Shown here: piece after piece, positions 1-8,074 of the stretch
How the letters are laid out: every line of letters begins with the position of its first letter
Numbering within the stretch: position 1 is the first letter of the stretch
Source: Sphingobium scionense
GTDB lineage: Bacteria > Pseudomonadota > Alphaproteobacteria > Sphingomonadales > Sphingomonadaceae
Reading direction: 5' to 3'
Assembly (NCBI RefSeq): GCF_014197035.1
Contig: NZ_JACIEU010000006.1
Location: 1-64,000 of the forward strand
DNA: 64,000 bases
Position numbers and translations under genes: made by a program
Notes under the pieces: generated by a model
Database searches by the model: none
What the model was told of the DNA's origin: nothing
The model's input: only the letters and a program-made list of their open reading frames with translations

Positions 1-33
1 AGCGCTATCCGTTTATGCCGCGTGCGCCTGCCT

Positions 34-60
34 GAGATGCCAGCGTTCGCTGGCATGACG
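34..60. repeat. Short hairpin repeat, copy 1
   Basis: TGCCAGCG and CGCTGGCA form a perfect 8-bp stem around a TT loop at 38-55. It is followed by TGACG. The same unit with one change recurs near 50630-50653, so it is a dispersed repeat, not a site specific to this locus. No gene is visible in 1-118. Confidence 0.6.
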
Positions 61-118
61 AAGTTTCCTGAAAGCCGCCAGTCAACTTCCCACCCATCCC
101 GGCATTCGTTCGCGCTGC

Positions 119-697
119 CTAGAACACCACGTTGCGCACGAAGCGCAGCAGGTCCGTTCCGCGATTGACGAAGACATAGGGGCGGTCGCTGCTGAAGATG
201 AGGAAGTCGCCCGCCGCAATGGTGCGCGTGCCGGCATCCATCTCGACCGTCAGCACCCCTTCCACCACATAGAGCATCTCGTGCCAGTCGGCGGCGTCCG
301 CTTCCGCCGGATAGCGATCGCCCGGCGCCAGCGACCAGGTCCATAGCTCCGCCTCGCGGGCGGCCGGCACGGTGCCGAGCAGGGTCGCACGGCTATGCGC
401 GTCCTCGCCCTGCCAGGCGAGGGTATCGATCCGGCTATTGTCCGGCATGTCGGGCGCGCGCACGACGTGCGAAAAGCTGACGTCCAGCGCCTGCGCCAGC
501 CGGTCGAGCGTCGACAGGCTGACATTGGCTTCGCCGCTCTCGATTCCCACCAGCATGCGCCGACTGACCCCGGCCGCGCTGGCCAGCGCATCCTGGCTCA
601 GCCCCTTGGCGGCGCGCAGGCGACGGATATTGCCCGCGACATGGGAAAGAACGTCCGGGCGCGGGACTTCGACTTGACTGTGCAATATATTGCTCAT
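119..697 (-). CDS. XRE-family transcriptional regulator with C-terminal cupin domain
   Basis: A 192-aa cytoplasmic DNA-binding regulator. Residues 17-75 are a helix-turn-helix of the XRE/Cro type (GLSQDALASAAGVSRRML, then GEANVSLSTLDRLAQAL). Residues 118-192 are a cupin barrel that probably senses a small ligand (HEMLYVVEGVLTVEMDAG, then AAGDFLIFSSDRPYVF). The start is the ATG at 697, where homology to the HTH begins; the longer frame upstream reads through the neighbour. It is divergent from an EamA-type exporter with only a short gap, which suggests that it controls that exporter and itself. The inducing ligand cannot be read from the sequence. Confidence 0.88.
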   Translation of the reverse strand: MSNILHSQVEVPRPDVLSHVAGNIRRLRAAKGLSQDALASAAGVSRRMLVGIESGEANVSLSTLDRLAQALDVSFSHVVRAPDMPDNSRIDTLAWQGEDAHSRATLLGTVPAAREAELWTWSLAPGDRYPAEADAADWHEMLYVVEGVLTVEMDAGTRTIAAGDFLIFSSDRPYVFVNRGTDLLRFVRNVVF

Positions 698-722
698 AAC
701 GCACTGTGCATTATGTTGCACA
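679..722. promoter_or_regulatory. Candidate operator between XRE/cupin regulator and DMT exporter
   Basis: TGTGCA occurs at 679-684 and 705-710, and TGCACA at 717-722. The last two form a perfect inverted repeat TGTGCA-N6-TGCACA. The block covers both divergent starts. This fits autorepression plus control of the exporter. It is inferred from symmetry and position only. Confidence 0.5.
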
Positions 723-1615
723 ATGCCGCCCTCGACAAGAGCCCTGCGCCCCGGCTGATGATCGGCCGCCCCGAACTCGCGCTGATCGGGATCACCGTGC
801 TGTGGGGCGCGACCTTCCTGATCGTGCATCATGCCATGCAGCATAGCGGGCCGCTCTTCTTCGTGGGGATGCGCTTCGGCACGGCGGCGCTGCTGGCGCT
901 GCCGCTCGCCTGGCCGGTGTTGCGCGGCCTGACGGCGCGCGAACTGCTGGCCGGGTCGATGATCGGCCTTGGCATCTTTTGCGGCTACACGCTCCAGACC
1001 TGGGCACTGCAGACCATATCGAGCAGCACATCGGCCTTCATCACCGCCGCCTATGTGCCGCTGGTGCCGATCCTCCAATGGGCGATATTGCGGCGGCGGC
1101 CGCGCTGGACCAGCTGGGTCGGCGTGGCGCTGGCCTTTGCCGGCCTGATCCTGATCGCCGCCCCGCGCGAAGGGCTGTCGCTGGGCAAGGGCGAGGCGCT
1201 GACGCTCATCAGCACCCTGGCGATCGCGCTGGAAATCATCTTCATCAGCCTGTGGGCCGGCAAGGTCGACATTGCCCGCGTCACGCTGGTGCAACTGGCG
1301 GTCACGGCGCTGCTTGCCTTTGGCCTGATGGCGCCGATGGGTGAGGCGATCCCGCCCTTTTCCTGGACGGTGATCCTGTCGGCCTGTGGCCTGGGCGCGA
1401 TGACGGCGCTGATCCAGTTCGTGATGAACTGGGCGCAGCGCACCGTGTCGCCGACCCGCGCGACCCTCATCTATGCCGGCGAGCCGGTCTGGGCCGGGAT
1501 ATTGGGCCGGATCGCGGGCGACCGCCAGCCCGCCACGGCGCTGGCCGGCGCGCTGCTGATCATCGCCGCCGTGATCGTGAGCGAATTGAAGTTCGAGCGA
1601 CGGGGCAAGGACTGA
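713..1615 (+). CDS. DMT-superfamily (EamA) transporter
   Basis: An inner-membrane protein of about 300 aa with roughly ten hydrophobic segments arranged as two EamA repeats (first near ALIGITVLWGATFLIVH, second near ISTLAIALEIIFISLWAG). The conserved GEPVWAGILG motif lies in the C-terminal half. Such proteins export small metabolites or amino acids. Two starts are possible: ATG 713, which lies inside the candidate operator, and ATG 758 (285 aa). The second leaves room for a promoter and may be the true one; neither has a clear ribosome binding site. It is divergent from the XRE/cupin regulator. Substrate unknown. Confidence 0.85.
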   Translation: MLHNAALDKSPAPRLMIGRPELALIGITVLWGATFLIVHHAMQHSGPLFFVGMRFGTAALLALPLAWPVLRGLTARELLAGSMIGLGIFCGYTLQTWALQTISSSTSAFITAAYVPLVPILQWAILRRRPRWTSWVGVALAFAGLILIAAPREGLSLGKGEALTLISTLAIALEIIFISLWAGKVDIARVTLVQLAVTALLAFGLMAPMGEAIPPFSWTVILSACGLGAMTALIQFVMNWAQRTVSPTRATLIYAGEPVWAGILGRIAGDRQPATALAGALLIIAAVIVSELKFERRGKD

Positions 1616-1639
1616 CCCCCTCCCCCCGCCGCGCTTCGA

Positions 1640-2398
1640 TCAGGCCCGCTTGAAGACCGGCGCCCGCTTTTCGAAGAAGGCCATGAAGGCTTCCTGCGCC
1701 TCGGGCGAGGCCAGCGCTTCGCGGAACAGCCGGGCTTCCTCCGCGATGCGCGCCTGCAAGGCGGCGGGATCGCCCTTCATCAGCCGGCGCGTCGCCGCCA
1801 GTGCTTTGGGCGGCTTGGCCATCAGCGCCGCCGCCTTGGCCCGCGCATGGTCGAGCAGCGCGTCCCCTGTCACGATCGCCGTCACGAAACCGGCGCGATC
1901 GGCCCCTTCCGCATCCAATGGCTCACCCAGCAACAGCATCGCCGCCGCCCTGGCATGGCCCATGATCGCGGGCGCGAGCAGGCTGGAGCCGGCCTCCGGC
2001 ACGATGCCCAGATTGACGAAGGGCATGACGAAGCGCGCGTCGGGCGCGGCATAGACCAGGTCACAATGGAACAGCATCGTCGTGCCGACGCCCACGGCAA
2101 GCCCCTGCACCGCCGCGACGATCGGCTTGTCGAAGGCGGCGATCGCGCTGATGAAGTCGAAGGCGGCGGCCCCGCCCTCCGGCCCGGCCATGAAGTCCTT
2201 GAGATCATTGCCGGCGCAAAAAGCGTCCCCCCGTCCCGCAAACAGCACCACGCCAATCTCCGGCCGGCTCGACGCATCGGCCAGCGCCGCCGTCATCGTC
2301 CGGTACATCGGCCCGGTCAGCGCATTCTTCTTGTCGGGCCGGTCGATATGGATTTCGAGCACGCCGTTCGTCTCGATGATGGCGATAGGGTCGCTCAC
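1640..2398 (-). CDS. Enoyl-CoA hydratase/isomerase family protein
   Basis: A 252-aa crotonase-fold protein. The oxyanion-hole segment FAGRGDAFCAGNDLKDF and the second block VQGLAVGVGTTMLFHCDLVYAA are clear. One acidic residue sits in LGIVPEAGSS, but the first glutamate of true hydratases is replaced here (VGVGTT), so isomerase or another crotonase activity is as likely as hydration of enoyl-CoA. The start is GTG at 2398, chosen because GGGAGAG lies at good spacing upstream; the frame extends further without support. It is divergent from a bile-acid-symporter-like gene. Likely role: fatty or aromatic acyl-CoA catabolism in the cytoplasm. Confidence 0.87.
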   Translation of the reverse strand: MSDPIAIIETNGVLEIHIDRPDKKNALTGPMYRTMTAALADASSRPEIGVVLFAGRGDAFCAGNDLKDFMAGPEGGAAAFDFISAIAAFDKPIVAAVQGLAVGVGTTMLFHCDLVYAAPDARFVMPFVNLGIVPEAGSSLLAPAIMGHARAAAMLLLGEPLDAEGADRAGFVTAIVTGDALLDHARAKAAALMAKPPKALAATRRLMKGDPAALQARIAEEARLFREALASPEAQEAFMAFFEKRAPVFKRA

Positions 2399-2481
2399 GC
2401 AAATTCTCTCCCAAAGCTGTGTGCCGAGGCTGTTGGCCCAGAGGATGGGGCGGCGTCTATCCTTTTCCAAGCCCCTTCCCT

Positions 2482-3489
2482 ATGCCCGGAACCATGATGA
2501 CTCGCCTGCGCCTGATCCTCGATCCCTTCCTCGTCCTGCTGCTCTGCACCGTTGCCCTAGCGTCGGTCCTGCCCGCGCGCGGCCAGGGCGCCCATATCGC
2601 GTCGATCGTCGCGGATGCCGGCATCGTGCTGCTTTTTTTCCTGCATGGTGCCAAATTGTCGCGCGAGGCGATCTGGGGCGGCGCGAAGGCGTGGCAACTC
2701 CATCTTGCGACTTTGGGCACGACCTTCCTCTTCTTCCCGCTGGTCGGCATCATCCTGCAGCAGATCGGCGCGATCCCGGAGAATATGCGGGCGGGCCTGC
2801 TGTTCCTGGCGCTGCTGCCATCGACGGTGCAAAGCTCGATTGCCTTCACCGCGATCGCGCGCGGCAATGTCGCCGCCGCCGTGGTCAGCGCCTCCTTCTC
2901 CAACCTGCTCGGCATCGTGCTGACGCCGCTACTGGTGGCATTGCTGATGCAGCGCGGCGGCAGCAACCTCATCTCCCTCTCCTCTGTCGAGGGGATCATG
3001 CTGCAATTGCTGTTGCCCTTCGTGCTGGGCCATCTTGCCCGGCCCTGGATCGGCGGCTTCGTGTCGCGGCACAAGACGCTGGTCGGCCGGGTCGATCGCA
3101 CATCGATCCTGCTGGTGGTCTATTCCGCCTTCAGCGCGGCGGTGGTCGAAGGGCTGTGGCACCGGGTCTCGCGCGCGGAGCTGGCGCTGCTCGCGCTGCT
3201 CTGCATCGCCATGCTCGTGATCGTGCTGCTCTTCACCTGGGGGCTTGGGCGGCTGCTCGGCTTTTCCCGCGAAGATGCGATCGTGCTGCAATTCTGTGGC
3301 TCGAAGAAGAGCCTCGCCTCGGGCGTGCCGATCGCCGGTGTCCTCTTCCCGGCGGCGGCCGTCGGGCCGATCATCCTGCCGGTCATGCTGTTCCACCAGA
3401 TTCAGCTGATGGCTTGTGCCCTGCTGGCACGGCGCTATGGGGCGCAGGCGGCCGATAGGGCCGATTCGCAGATGGCAACCATATCATGA
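2482..3489 (+). CDS. Bile acid:sodium symporter family protein (SBF-like)
   Basis: An integral membrane protein of about 335 aa with nine or ten hydrophobic segments. It resembles the SBF-like (YfeH/PF13593) carriers: FLHGAKLSREAIWGG after TM2, LPSTVQSSIAFTAIARGN in the middle and CGSKKSLASGVPIA near the end are typical. Possible starts are ATG 2482, 2494 and 2497; no strong ribosome site separates them. It overlaps the next gene by 4 bp (ATGA), so the two are translationally coupled. Substrate not predictable; the family moves organic anions with sodium or protons. Confidence 0.85.
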   Translation: MPGTMMTRLRLILDPFLVLLLCTVALASVLPARGQGAHIASIVADAGIVLLFFLHGAKLSREAIWGGAKAWQLHLATLGTTFLFFPLVGIILQQIGAIPENMRAGLLFLALLPSTVQSSIAFTAIARGNVAAAVVSASFSNLLGIVLTPLLVALLMQRGGSNLISLSSVEGIMLQLLLPFVLGHLARPWIGGFVSRHKTLVGRVDRTSILLVVYSAFSAAVVEGLWHRVSRAELALLALLCIAMLVIVLLFTWGLGRLLGFSREDAIVLQFCGSKKSLASGVPIAGVLFPAAAVGPIILPVMLFHQIQLMACALLARRYGAQAADRADSQMATIS

Positions 3490-4001
3490 CCCAACCGATC
3501 CTGACCGACATTCCGATGGAGAGCTTCCTCTCCCACATCGACGCCGTGGCCGGCGCGATCGCCAAATCGGACTGGCGGCCCGACTATATTGTCGGCGTCG
3601 GGCGCGGCGGGCTGGTGCCGGCCACCTATCTGTCCCACGCCATCAGCCAGCCGATGCTGTCGGTCGACCTGTCGGCCCAGGTCGTGGGCTTTTGCGACGA
3701 ACTGCTCGACAAGCTGGTGGCGATGGCGCTCGAAGGATCGCGCCTGCTGTTCGTCGACGACATCAATGACAGCGGCCGCACGATCAACCAGTTGCGCGCG
3801 GCGCTGGCCGGTGCGCCGGCCGATCATCTGCGCTTTGCCGTGCTGATCGACAATGTCAGCTCGGCCGCAAAGGTCGAATATCGCGCGACCACGATCGACC
3901 GTGTCGTCACCAAGGACTGGTTCGTCTTCCCCTGGGAAGCGGTTGCCAGCCGCGCGTCGATCCTGTCCGACTGGGGCGAAGTGCCCGAACGGACCAGCTG
4001 A
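3486..4001 (+). CDS. Phosphoribosyltransferase family protein
   Basis: A 171-aa cytoplasmic protein of the type I PRT fold. The PRPP-binding loop is LLFVDDINDSGRT, with two adjacent acidic residues after hydrophobic residues as expected, and an early VGVGRGGLVPA loop. It resembles xanthine/hypoxanthine-type phosphoribosyltransferases (Gpt-like), which convert a purine base plus PRPP to a nucleotide. It overlaps the upstream carrier by 4 bp, which suggests that the pair take up and salvage a base or related compound; that link is inference. A long hairpin follows the stop codon. Confidence 0.85.
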   Translation: MTQPILTDIPMESFLSHIDAVAGAIAKSDWRPDYIVGVGRGGLVPATYLSHAISQPMLSVDLSAQVVGFCDELLDKLVAMALEGSRLLFVDDINDSGRTINQLRAALAGAPADHLRFAVLIDNVSSAAKVEYRATTIDRVVTKDWFVFPWEAVASRASILSDWGEVPERTS

Positions 4002-4019
4002 AAGTCTGTTTTAGAAAGC

Positions 4020-4134
4020 CGGCACCAGCCCGCTCCCCCGCCCAGCCACCCGACAGGATGACACCGGATCGGGTGGCTGGGCGGGGGAGCGGGCTGGTGC
4101 CGTACCGAAAAAAAATCGCTCTCTCGCGATTTTT
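4020..4134. repeat. Composite double-hairpin repeat, copy 1 (possible terminator)
   Basis: A perfect 34-bp inverted repeat (arms 4020-4053 and 4069-4102, 15-nt loop) is followed by a second perfect hairpin, AAAAATCGC/GCGATTTTT at 4111-4134. The second stem ends in a T run and could stop transcription after the phosphoribosyltransferase. A closely similar two-part element lies at 62893-63002, so this is a dispersed family. Confidence 0.8.
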
Positions 4135-4190
4135 CAAACGGGCTCCGAGCGACCTGTCACAAAAATATAATGGAATTTTGCCGCCCATTC

Positions 4191-4208
4191 GTTATACAAA
4201 TGTATAAC
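4191..4208. promoter_or_regulatory. Perfect palindromic operator upstream of the Rieske oxygenase
   Basis: GTTATACA-AA-TGTATAAC is a perfect 8-bp-arm palindrome ending 22 bp before the oxygenase start. Its AT-rich symmetry is typical for GntR or TetR operators. No such regulator lies next to it, so the protein that binds must be encoded elsewhere. Confidence 0.6.
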
Positions 4209-4230
4209 TGCATTGGGGCTTGCGGGGCAG

Positions 4231-5391
4231 ATGGACGAAAAGGGAAGCGCGCCGGATCCGGACGCGGGCTATAGCCTGCCGGCATGGACCTATAGCGATC
4301 CCGAATTTTTCGCCGTCGAAGCCCGCCGCATCTTCCGCCCGAGTTGGCAGATCGTCGCCCATGACAGCGACCTGCCGGCGCCGGGCGATTTCCATGTGCT
4401 GGACTATCTTGGCGAGAGCATCATCGTCATCCGCGGGGATGACGGCGAAGCCCGCGCCTTTACCAACGTGTGCCGCCACCGCGGCGCGCGCCTAGTGGAC
4501 GGGCCTTCGGGTCGCACCAGAAAGCTGGTCTGTCCCTACCATGCCTGGACCTATGGTCTGGACGGATGCCTGACGGGCCTGCCGATGGCGGGCAGTTATG
4601 GCAGCCTCGACCGGTCCAGGCATGGACTTGTCCCCATCGATATCGAAAATTTCCACGGCTTCCTGTTCGTTCGGCTTCAGGATGATGGCGGACCGTCGGT
4701 GGCGCAGATGATGGCGCCCTATGTCGACGAGATCGCGCCCTATCGCTTTTCCGAACTGCGCGCCCTGGGGCGGGTGACGCTGCGCCCGCGCGCGGTGAAC
4801 TGGAAGAATATCGGCGACAATTATTCCGACGGCCTCCACATCGCGGTCGCCCATCCCGGCCTCAAACGGCTGATGGGCGATGGCTATGGCGTCGAAGCCA
4901 GCCCCTATGCCGACAAGATGTGGGGGCCGATCCTCGACCGTCCGTCCGCCAACCTGTCCGAGCGCGCCTATCAGCATTTCCTGCCGGCCATCCCGTATCT
5001 TCCGCCCGATCGGCAGCGGCTTTGGACCTATTTCAAGCTCTGGCCCAATTTCGCGTTCGACATCTATCCCGACCAGGTGGACTTCATGCAGTGGCTGCCG
5101 GTCTCGCCGACCCAGACGCTGATCCGCGAGATCAGCTACGCCCTGCCCGACAACCGCAGGGAGATGAAGGCGGCGCGCTATCTCAACTGGCGCATCAACC
5201 GCCAGGTCAACGCCGAGGATACGGCGCTTGTCGCCCGCGTGCAGGCCGGCATGGCGTCGGACAGTTTCACCGTCGGCCCTTTGAGCGAACAGGAAGTGGC
5301 GCTGCGCCATTTCTGCGCGCGGATGCGCGCCATCATTCCGCAGGCGCGCCAGCATCGCGCCCCTGCCCCCGGCTGGAGCCACATCGCATGA
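4231..5391 (+). CDS. Rieske 2Fe-2S aromatic-ring-hydroxylating-type oxygenase, alpha subunit
   Basis: A 386-aa cytoplasmic oxygenase. The Rieske cluster ligands are C81, H83, C101 and H104 (CRHRG ... CPYHAW). The mononuclear iron region is NWKNIGDNYSDGLHIAVAH, with the usual bridging aspartate before the first histidine. The start is ATG 4231, preceded by GCGGGGCAG; a TTG further up is not needed. It overlaps the following FAD oxidoreductase by 4 bp (ATGA). The substrate is unknown; relatives act on aromatics, quaternary amines and sterol-like compounds. No ferredoxin or reductase gene is adjacent. Confidence 0.9.
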   Translation: MDEKGSAPDPDAGYSLPAWTYSDPEFFAVEARRIFRPSWQIVAHDSDLPAPGDFHVLDYLGESIIVIRGDDGEARAFTNVCRHRGARLVDGPSGRTRKLVCPYHAWTYGLDGCLTGLPMAGSYGSLDRSRHGLVPIDIENFHGFLFVRLQDDGGPSVAQMMAPYVDEIAPYRFSELRALGRVTLRPRAVNWKNIGDNYSDGLHIAVAHPGLKRLMGDGYGVEASPYADKMWGPILDRPSANLSERAYQHFLPAIPYLPPDRQRLWTYFKLWPNFAFDIYPDQVDFMQWLPVSPTQTLIREISYALPDNRREMKAARYLNWRINRQVNAEDTALVARVQAGMASDSFTVGPLSEQEVALRHFCARMRAIIPQARQHRAPAPGWSHIA

Positions 5392-6998
5392 CCAAAGCCT
5401 ATGACGCCGTCATCATCGGCGCCGGCCATAATGGCCTTGTCTGCGCCTTCTACCTCGCCCGTGCCGGATACAAGGTGCGCATGGTCGAGCGCCGCAATGT
5501 CGTCGGCGGCGCGGCGGTGACTGAGGAATTTCACCCCGGCTTCCGCAACTCGACCGCCAGCTACACGGTCAGCCTGCTCAATCCCAAGGTCATCCGCGAC
5601 ATGAAGCTGGCCGACCATGGCTATCGCGTGATCGAGCGGCCGATCAGCAATTTCCTGCCCCAGCCCGATGGCGGCTATCTGAAGCTGGGCGGCGGGCTGG
5701 AGCGGACCCAGGCCGAGTTTGCCCGTTTCAGCGCGCGCGACGCCGCCACCTTGCCGGCCTATTATGACGCGCTGGAAGTGGTCGCCGATGTGTTGCGCGA
5801 CCTGGTGCTCAAAAGCCCGCCCAATGTCGGCGATGGCCTGACCATGGTGGTCGAGGCGCTGAAGCAGGGCCGCCGCGTCGCCGGGCTCGACATCGAGCAA
5901 CAGCGCGACGTGCTCGACCTGTTCACCAAATCGGCCCGAACCTTCCTCGACAGCTGGTTCGAGAGCGAGGCGGTCAAGGCCGCCTTCGGCTTCGACGCGG
6001 TGGTCGGCAATTTCGCCTCCCCCGACACGCCGGGCAGCGCCTATGTGCTGCTGCACCATGTGTTCGGCGAAGTGAACGGCAAGAAGGGCGCCTGGGGTCA
6101 CAGCGTCGGCGGCATGGGCACGATCACCCAGGCCATGGCGAAGGTCGTGCAGGCGATGGGGGTCGAGATCAGCCTGGAAGCTCCGGTCGATCATGTGCTG
6201 GTCGATGGCGATCGCGCCGTCGGCGTGAAGCTGGCCAGCGGCGAGGAAGTGATGGGCACCAGCATCATCGCCAATGTCGGCCCCAAGCTGCTGTACGAGC
6301 AGATGATGCAGCCGGCCCACCTGCCCGCCGATTTCCTGAAACGGATCAGGGCGTTCAAGGCGGGATCGGGCACCTTCCGCATGAATGTCGCGCTCTCCGC
6401 CCTGCCCGACTTCACCTGCCTGCCCGGCATTGGCGAGCATCACCAGTCCGGCATCATCATCGCGCCCACGCTCGACTATATGGACCGCGCCTATCTCGAC
6501 GCGAAGCGCGACGGCTGGTCGAAGCAGCCGATCGTCGAGATGCTGATCCCGTCGACCATCGACGACAGCCTGGCGCCCGAGGGCTGTCATGTCGCCAGCC
6601 TCTTCTGCCAGCAATTCGCGCCCGAACTGCCTGATGGGCGCAACTGGGACGATGAGCGCGAAGCCGCCGCCGACCATATCATCGCCACGGTCGAGGCTCA
6701 TGCGCCCGGCTTTGCAAAGAGCGTGATCGCCCGCCAGATCCATTCCCCGCTCGACCTGGAACGCAAGTTCGGCCTGGTCGGCGGCGACATCATGCATGGC
6801 AATCTGACGCTGGACCAGATGTGGGCGGCGCGCCCTGTGCTGGGCCATGGCGCCTATCGCGGGCCGGTGAAGGGCCTCTACATGTGCGGCGCGGGCACCC
6901 ATCCGGGCGGCGGCGTCACCGGCGCGCCGGGCCATAATGCCGCGCGCGAGGTGCTGAAGGATCGCGCCCTGTGGGGGAAATGGCGCGGCCGGGCCTGA
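5388..6998 (+). CDS. Phytoene-desaturase-like FAD-dependent oxidoreductase (PYROXD2-like)
   Basis: A 536-aa flavoprotein. The N-terminal dinucleotide-binding motif is VIIGAGHNGLVCAFYLARAG, with the acidic residue at MVERR. The C-terminus holds the second FAD motif (GLYMCGAGTHPGGGVTGAPGHNAARE). This is the NAD(P)/FAD oxidoreductase family around human PYROXD2 and bacterial phytoene-desaturase relatives, with no carotenoid genes nearby. Its start codon overlaps the Rieske oxygenase stop, so both are made from one message and probably act on the same compound in sequence. The reaction itself cannot be assigned. Confidence 0.87.
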   Translation: MTKAYDAVIIGAGHNGLVCAFYLARAGYKVRMVERRNVVGGAAVTEEFHPGFRNSTASYTVSLLNPKVIRDMKLADHGYRVIERPISNFLPQPDGGYLKLGGGLERTQAEFARFSARDAATLPAYYDALEVVADVLRDLVLKSPPNVGDGLTMVVEALKQGRRVAGLDIEQQRDVLDLFTKSARTFLDSWFESEAVKAAFGFDAVVGNFASPDTPGSAYVLLHHVFGEVNGKKGAWGHSVGGMGTITQAMAKVVQAMGVEISLEAPVDHVLVDGDRAVGVKLASGEEVMGTSIIANVGPKLLYEQMMQPAHLPADFLKRIRAFKAGSGTFRMNVALSALPDFTCLPGIGEHHQSGIIIAPTLDYMDRAYLDAKRDGWSKQPIVEMLIPSTIDDSLAPEGCHVASLFCQQFAPELPDGRNWDDEREAAADHIIATVEAHAPGFAKSVIARQIHSPLDLERKFGLVGGDIMHGNLTLDQMWAARPVLGHGAYRGPVKGLYMCGAGTHPGGGVTGAPGHNAAREVLKDRALWGKWRGRA

Positions 6999-6999
6999 T

Positions 7000-7048
7000 C
7001 GGGTCTTTCCCCGCCTTGCCCCAACCGAAAGCCTGGCCTAAAGACCCG
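7000..7048 (+). promoter_or_regulatory. Inverted repeat in the pyrB leader
   Basis: CGGGTCTTT (7000-7008) and AAAGACCCG (7040-7048) are perfect complements separated by 31 nt. The repeat begins just past the upstream stop codon and ends 4 nt before the pyrB start. It could be an intergenic hairpin that ends the upstream message or controls pyrB translation. Function is inferred only. Confidence 0.35.
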
Positions 7049-7052
7049 GCTC

Positions 7053-8048
7053 ATGCCCGACATCTTCATTCCTGATGCAACGCCCGAGCTGACCGGCCGG
7101 GCGCTGTTCCCGCACCGGCACCTGCTGTCGATCGCCGACCTCAAGCCCTGGGAAATCCGTTTCCTGCTGGACGAGGCCGAACATTGGGCGCGCACCAACA
7201 AGGGCCAGGCGCGCAAGCATGATGACCGGCTGGCCGGCATGACCCAGATCAACGCCTTTTTCGAGAACAGCACCCGCACCTTGCTGTCGTTCGAGATCGC
7301 CGGCAAGCGGCTGGGCGCCGACGTCGTCAACATGCACGCCGGCCAATCGAGCGTGAAGAAGGGCGAGACCCTCATCGACACCGCCATGACCCTCAACGCC
7401 ATGGCCGCCGACGTGATCGTCATCCGCCATGCCAGTTCCGGCGCGGTCGCGCTGATCGCGGACAAGGTCGACTGCCCGGTGCTGAATGCGGGCGATGGCT
7501 GGCACCAGCATCCGACGCAAGCGCTGCTCGATGCGCTCACCATCCGCCGCCGCAAGGGCGGGTTCGAAGGACTGGTGGTCGCCATCTGCGGCGACGTGCT
7601 GCACAGCCGCGTCGCCCGATCCAACATGCTCTGCCTCGCCGCGCTGGGCGCGCAGGTGCGCGCGGTCGCCCCGCCCACCCTGCTGCCGCCCGAGGTCGAG
7701 ATGCTGGGCGCCACCCCCTATAGCCGGATGGAAGACGGGCTGGATGGCGCCGATGTCGTCATGATGCTGCGCCTCCAGAATGAGCGGATGGACGGCGCCT
7801 TCATCCCGTCGGCGCGCGAATATCATGCGCTTTATGGCCTGACGCCCGAACGGCTGGCGATCGCCAAGCCCGATGCCCTGGTCATGCATCCCGGCCCGAT
7901 GAACCGGGGCGTCGAGATCACCAGCACGGTAGCGGACGATCCCGATCGGTCGGCCATCACCGAACAGGTGGCGATGGGCGTGGCGGTGCGCATGGCGTGC
8001 CTGGATGTTCTGACGCGCAAGGCGCGTGGCGTGGAGGGATGGGCGTGA
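7053..8048 (+). CDS. pyrB: Aspartate carbamoyltransferase catalytic subunit
   Basis: A 331-aa enzyme for the second step of pyrimidine synthesis: carbamoyl phosphate plus L-aspartate to N-carbamoyl-L-aspartate. The carbamoyl-phosphate loop [13 protein letters not shown], the HPTQALLDA motif and the PGPMNRG motif near the end are intact. It lies just upstream of a dihydroorotase homologue that appears catalytically dead; the same arrangement in pseudomonads forms a mixed PyrB/PyrC' complex, and that is the likely state here. No pyrI regulatory subunit is present. Confidence 0.96.
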   Translation: MPDIFIPDATPELTGRALFPHRHLLSIADLKPWEIRFLLDEAEHWARTNKGQARKHDDRLAGMTQINAFFENSTRTLLSFEIAGKRLGADVVNMHAGQSSVKKGETLIDTAMTLNAMAADVIVIRHASSGAVALIADKVDCPVLNAGDGWHQHPTQALLDALTIRRRKGGFEGLVVAICGDVLHSRVARSNMLCLAALGAQVRAVAPPTLLPPEVEMLGATPYSRMEDGLDGADVVMMLRLQNERMDGAFIPSAREYHALYGLTPERLAIAKPDALVMHPGPMNRGVEITSTVADDPDRSAITEQVAMGVAVRMACLDVLTRKARGVEGWA

Positions 8049-8074
8049 GCATCCCGACCAACAAGGAAAAAGAG

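Noticed and set aside
4020..4102. Inverted repeat as the end of an insertion sequence
   Set aside because: No transposase gene or target duplication lies next to either copy; a REP-like or terminator element explains it better.
5178..6935. 585-aa open frame on the minus strand
   Set aside because: Mirror frame of the FAD oxidoreductase; no recognisable domain; a typical by-product of high GC.
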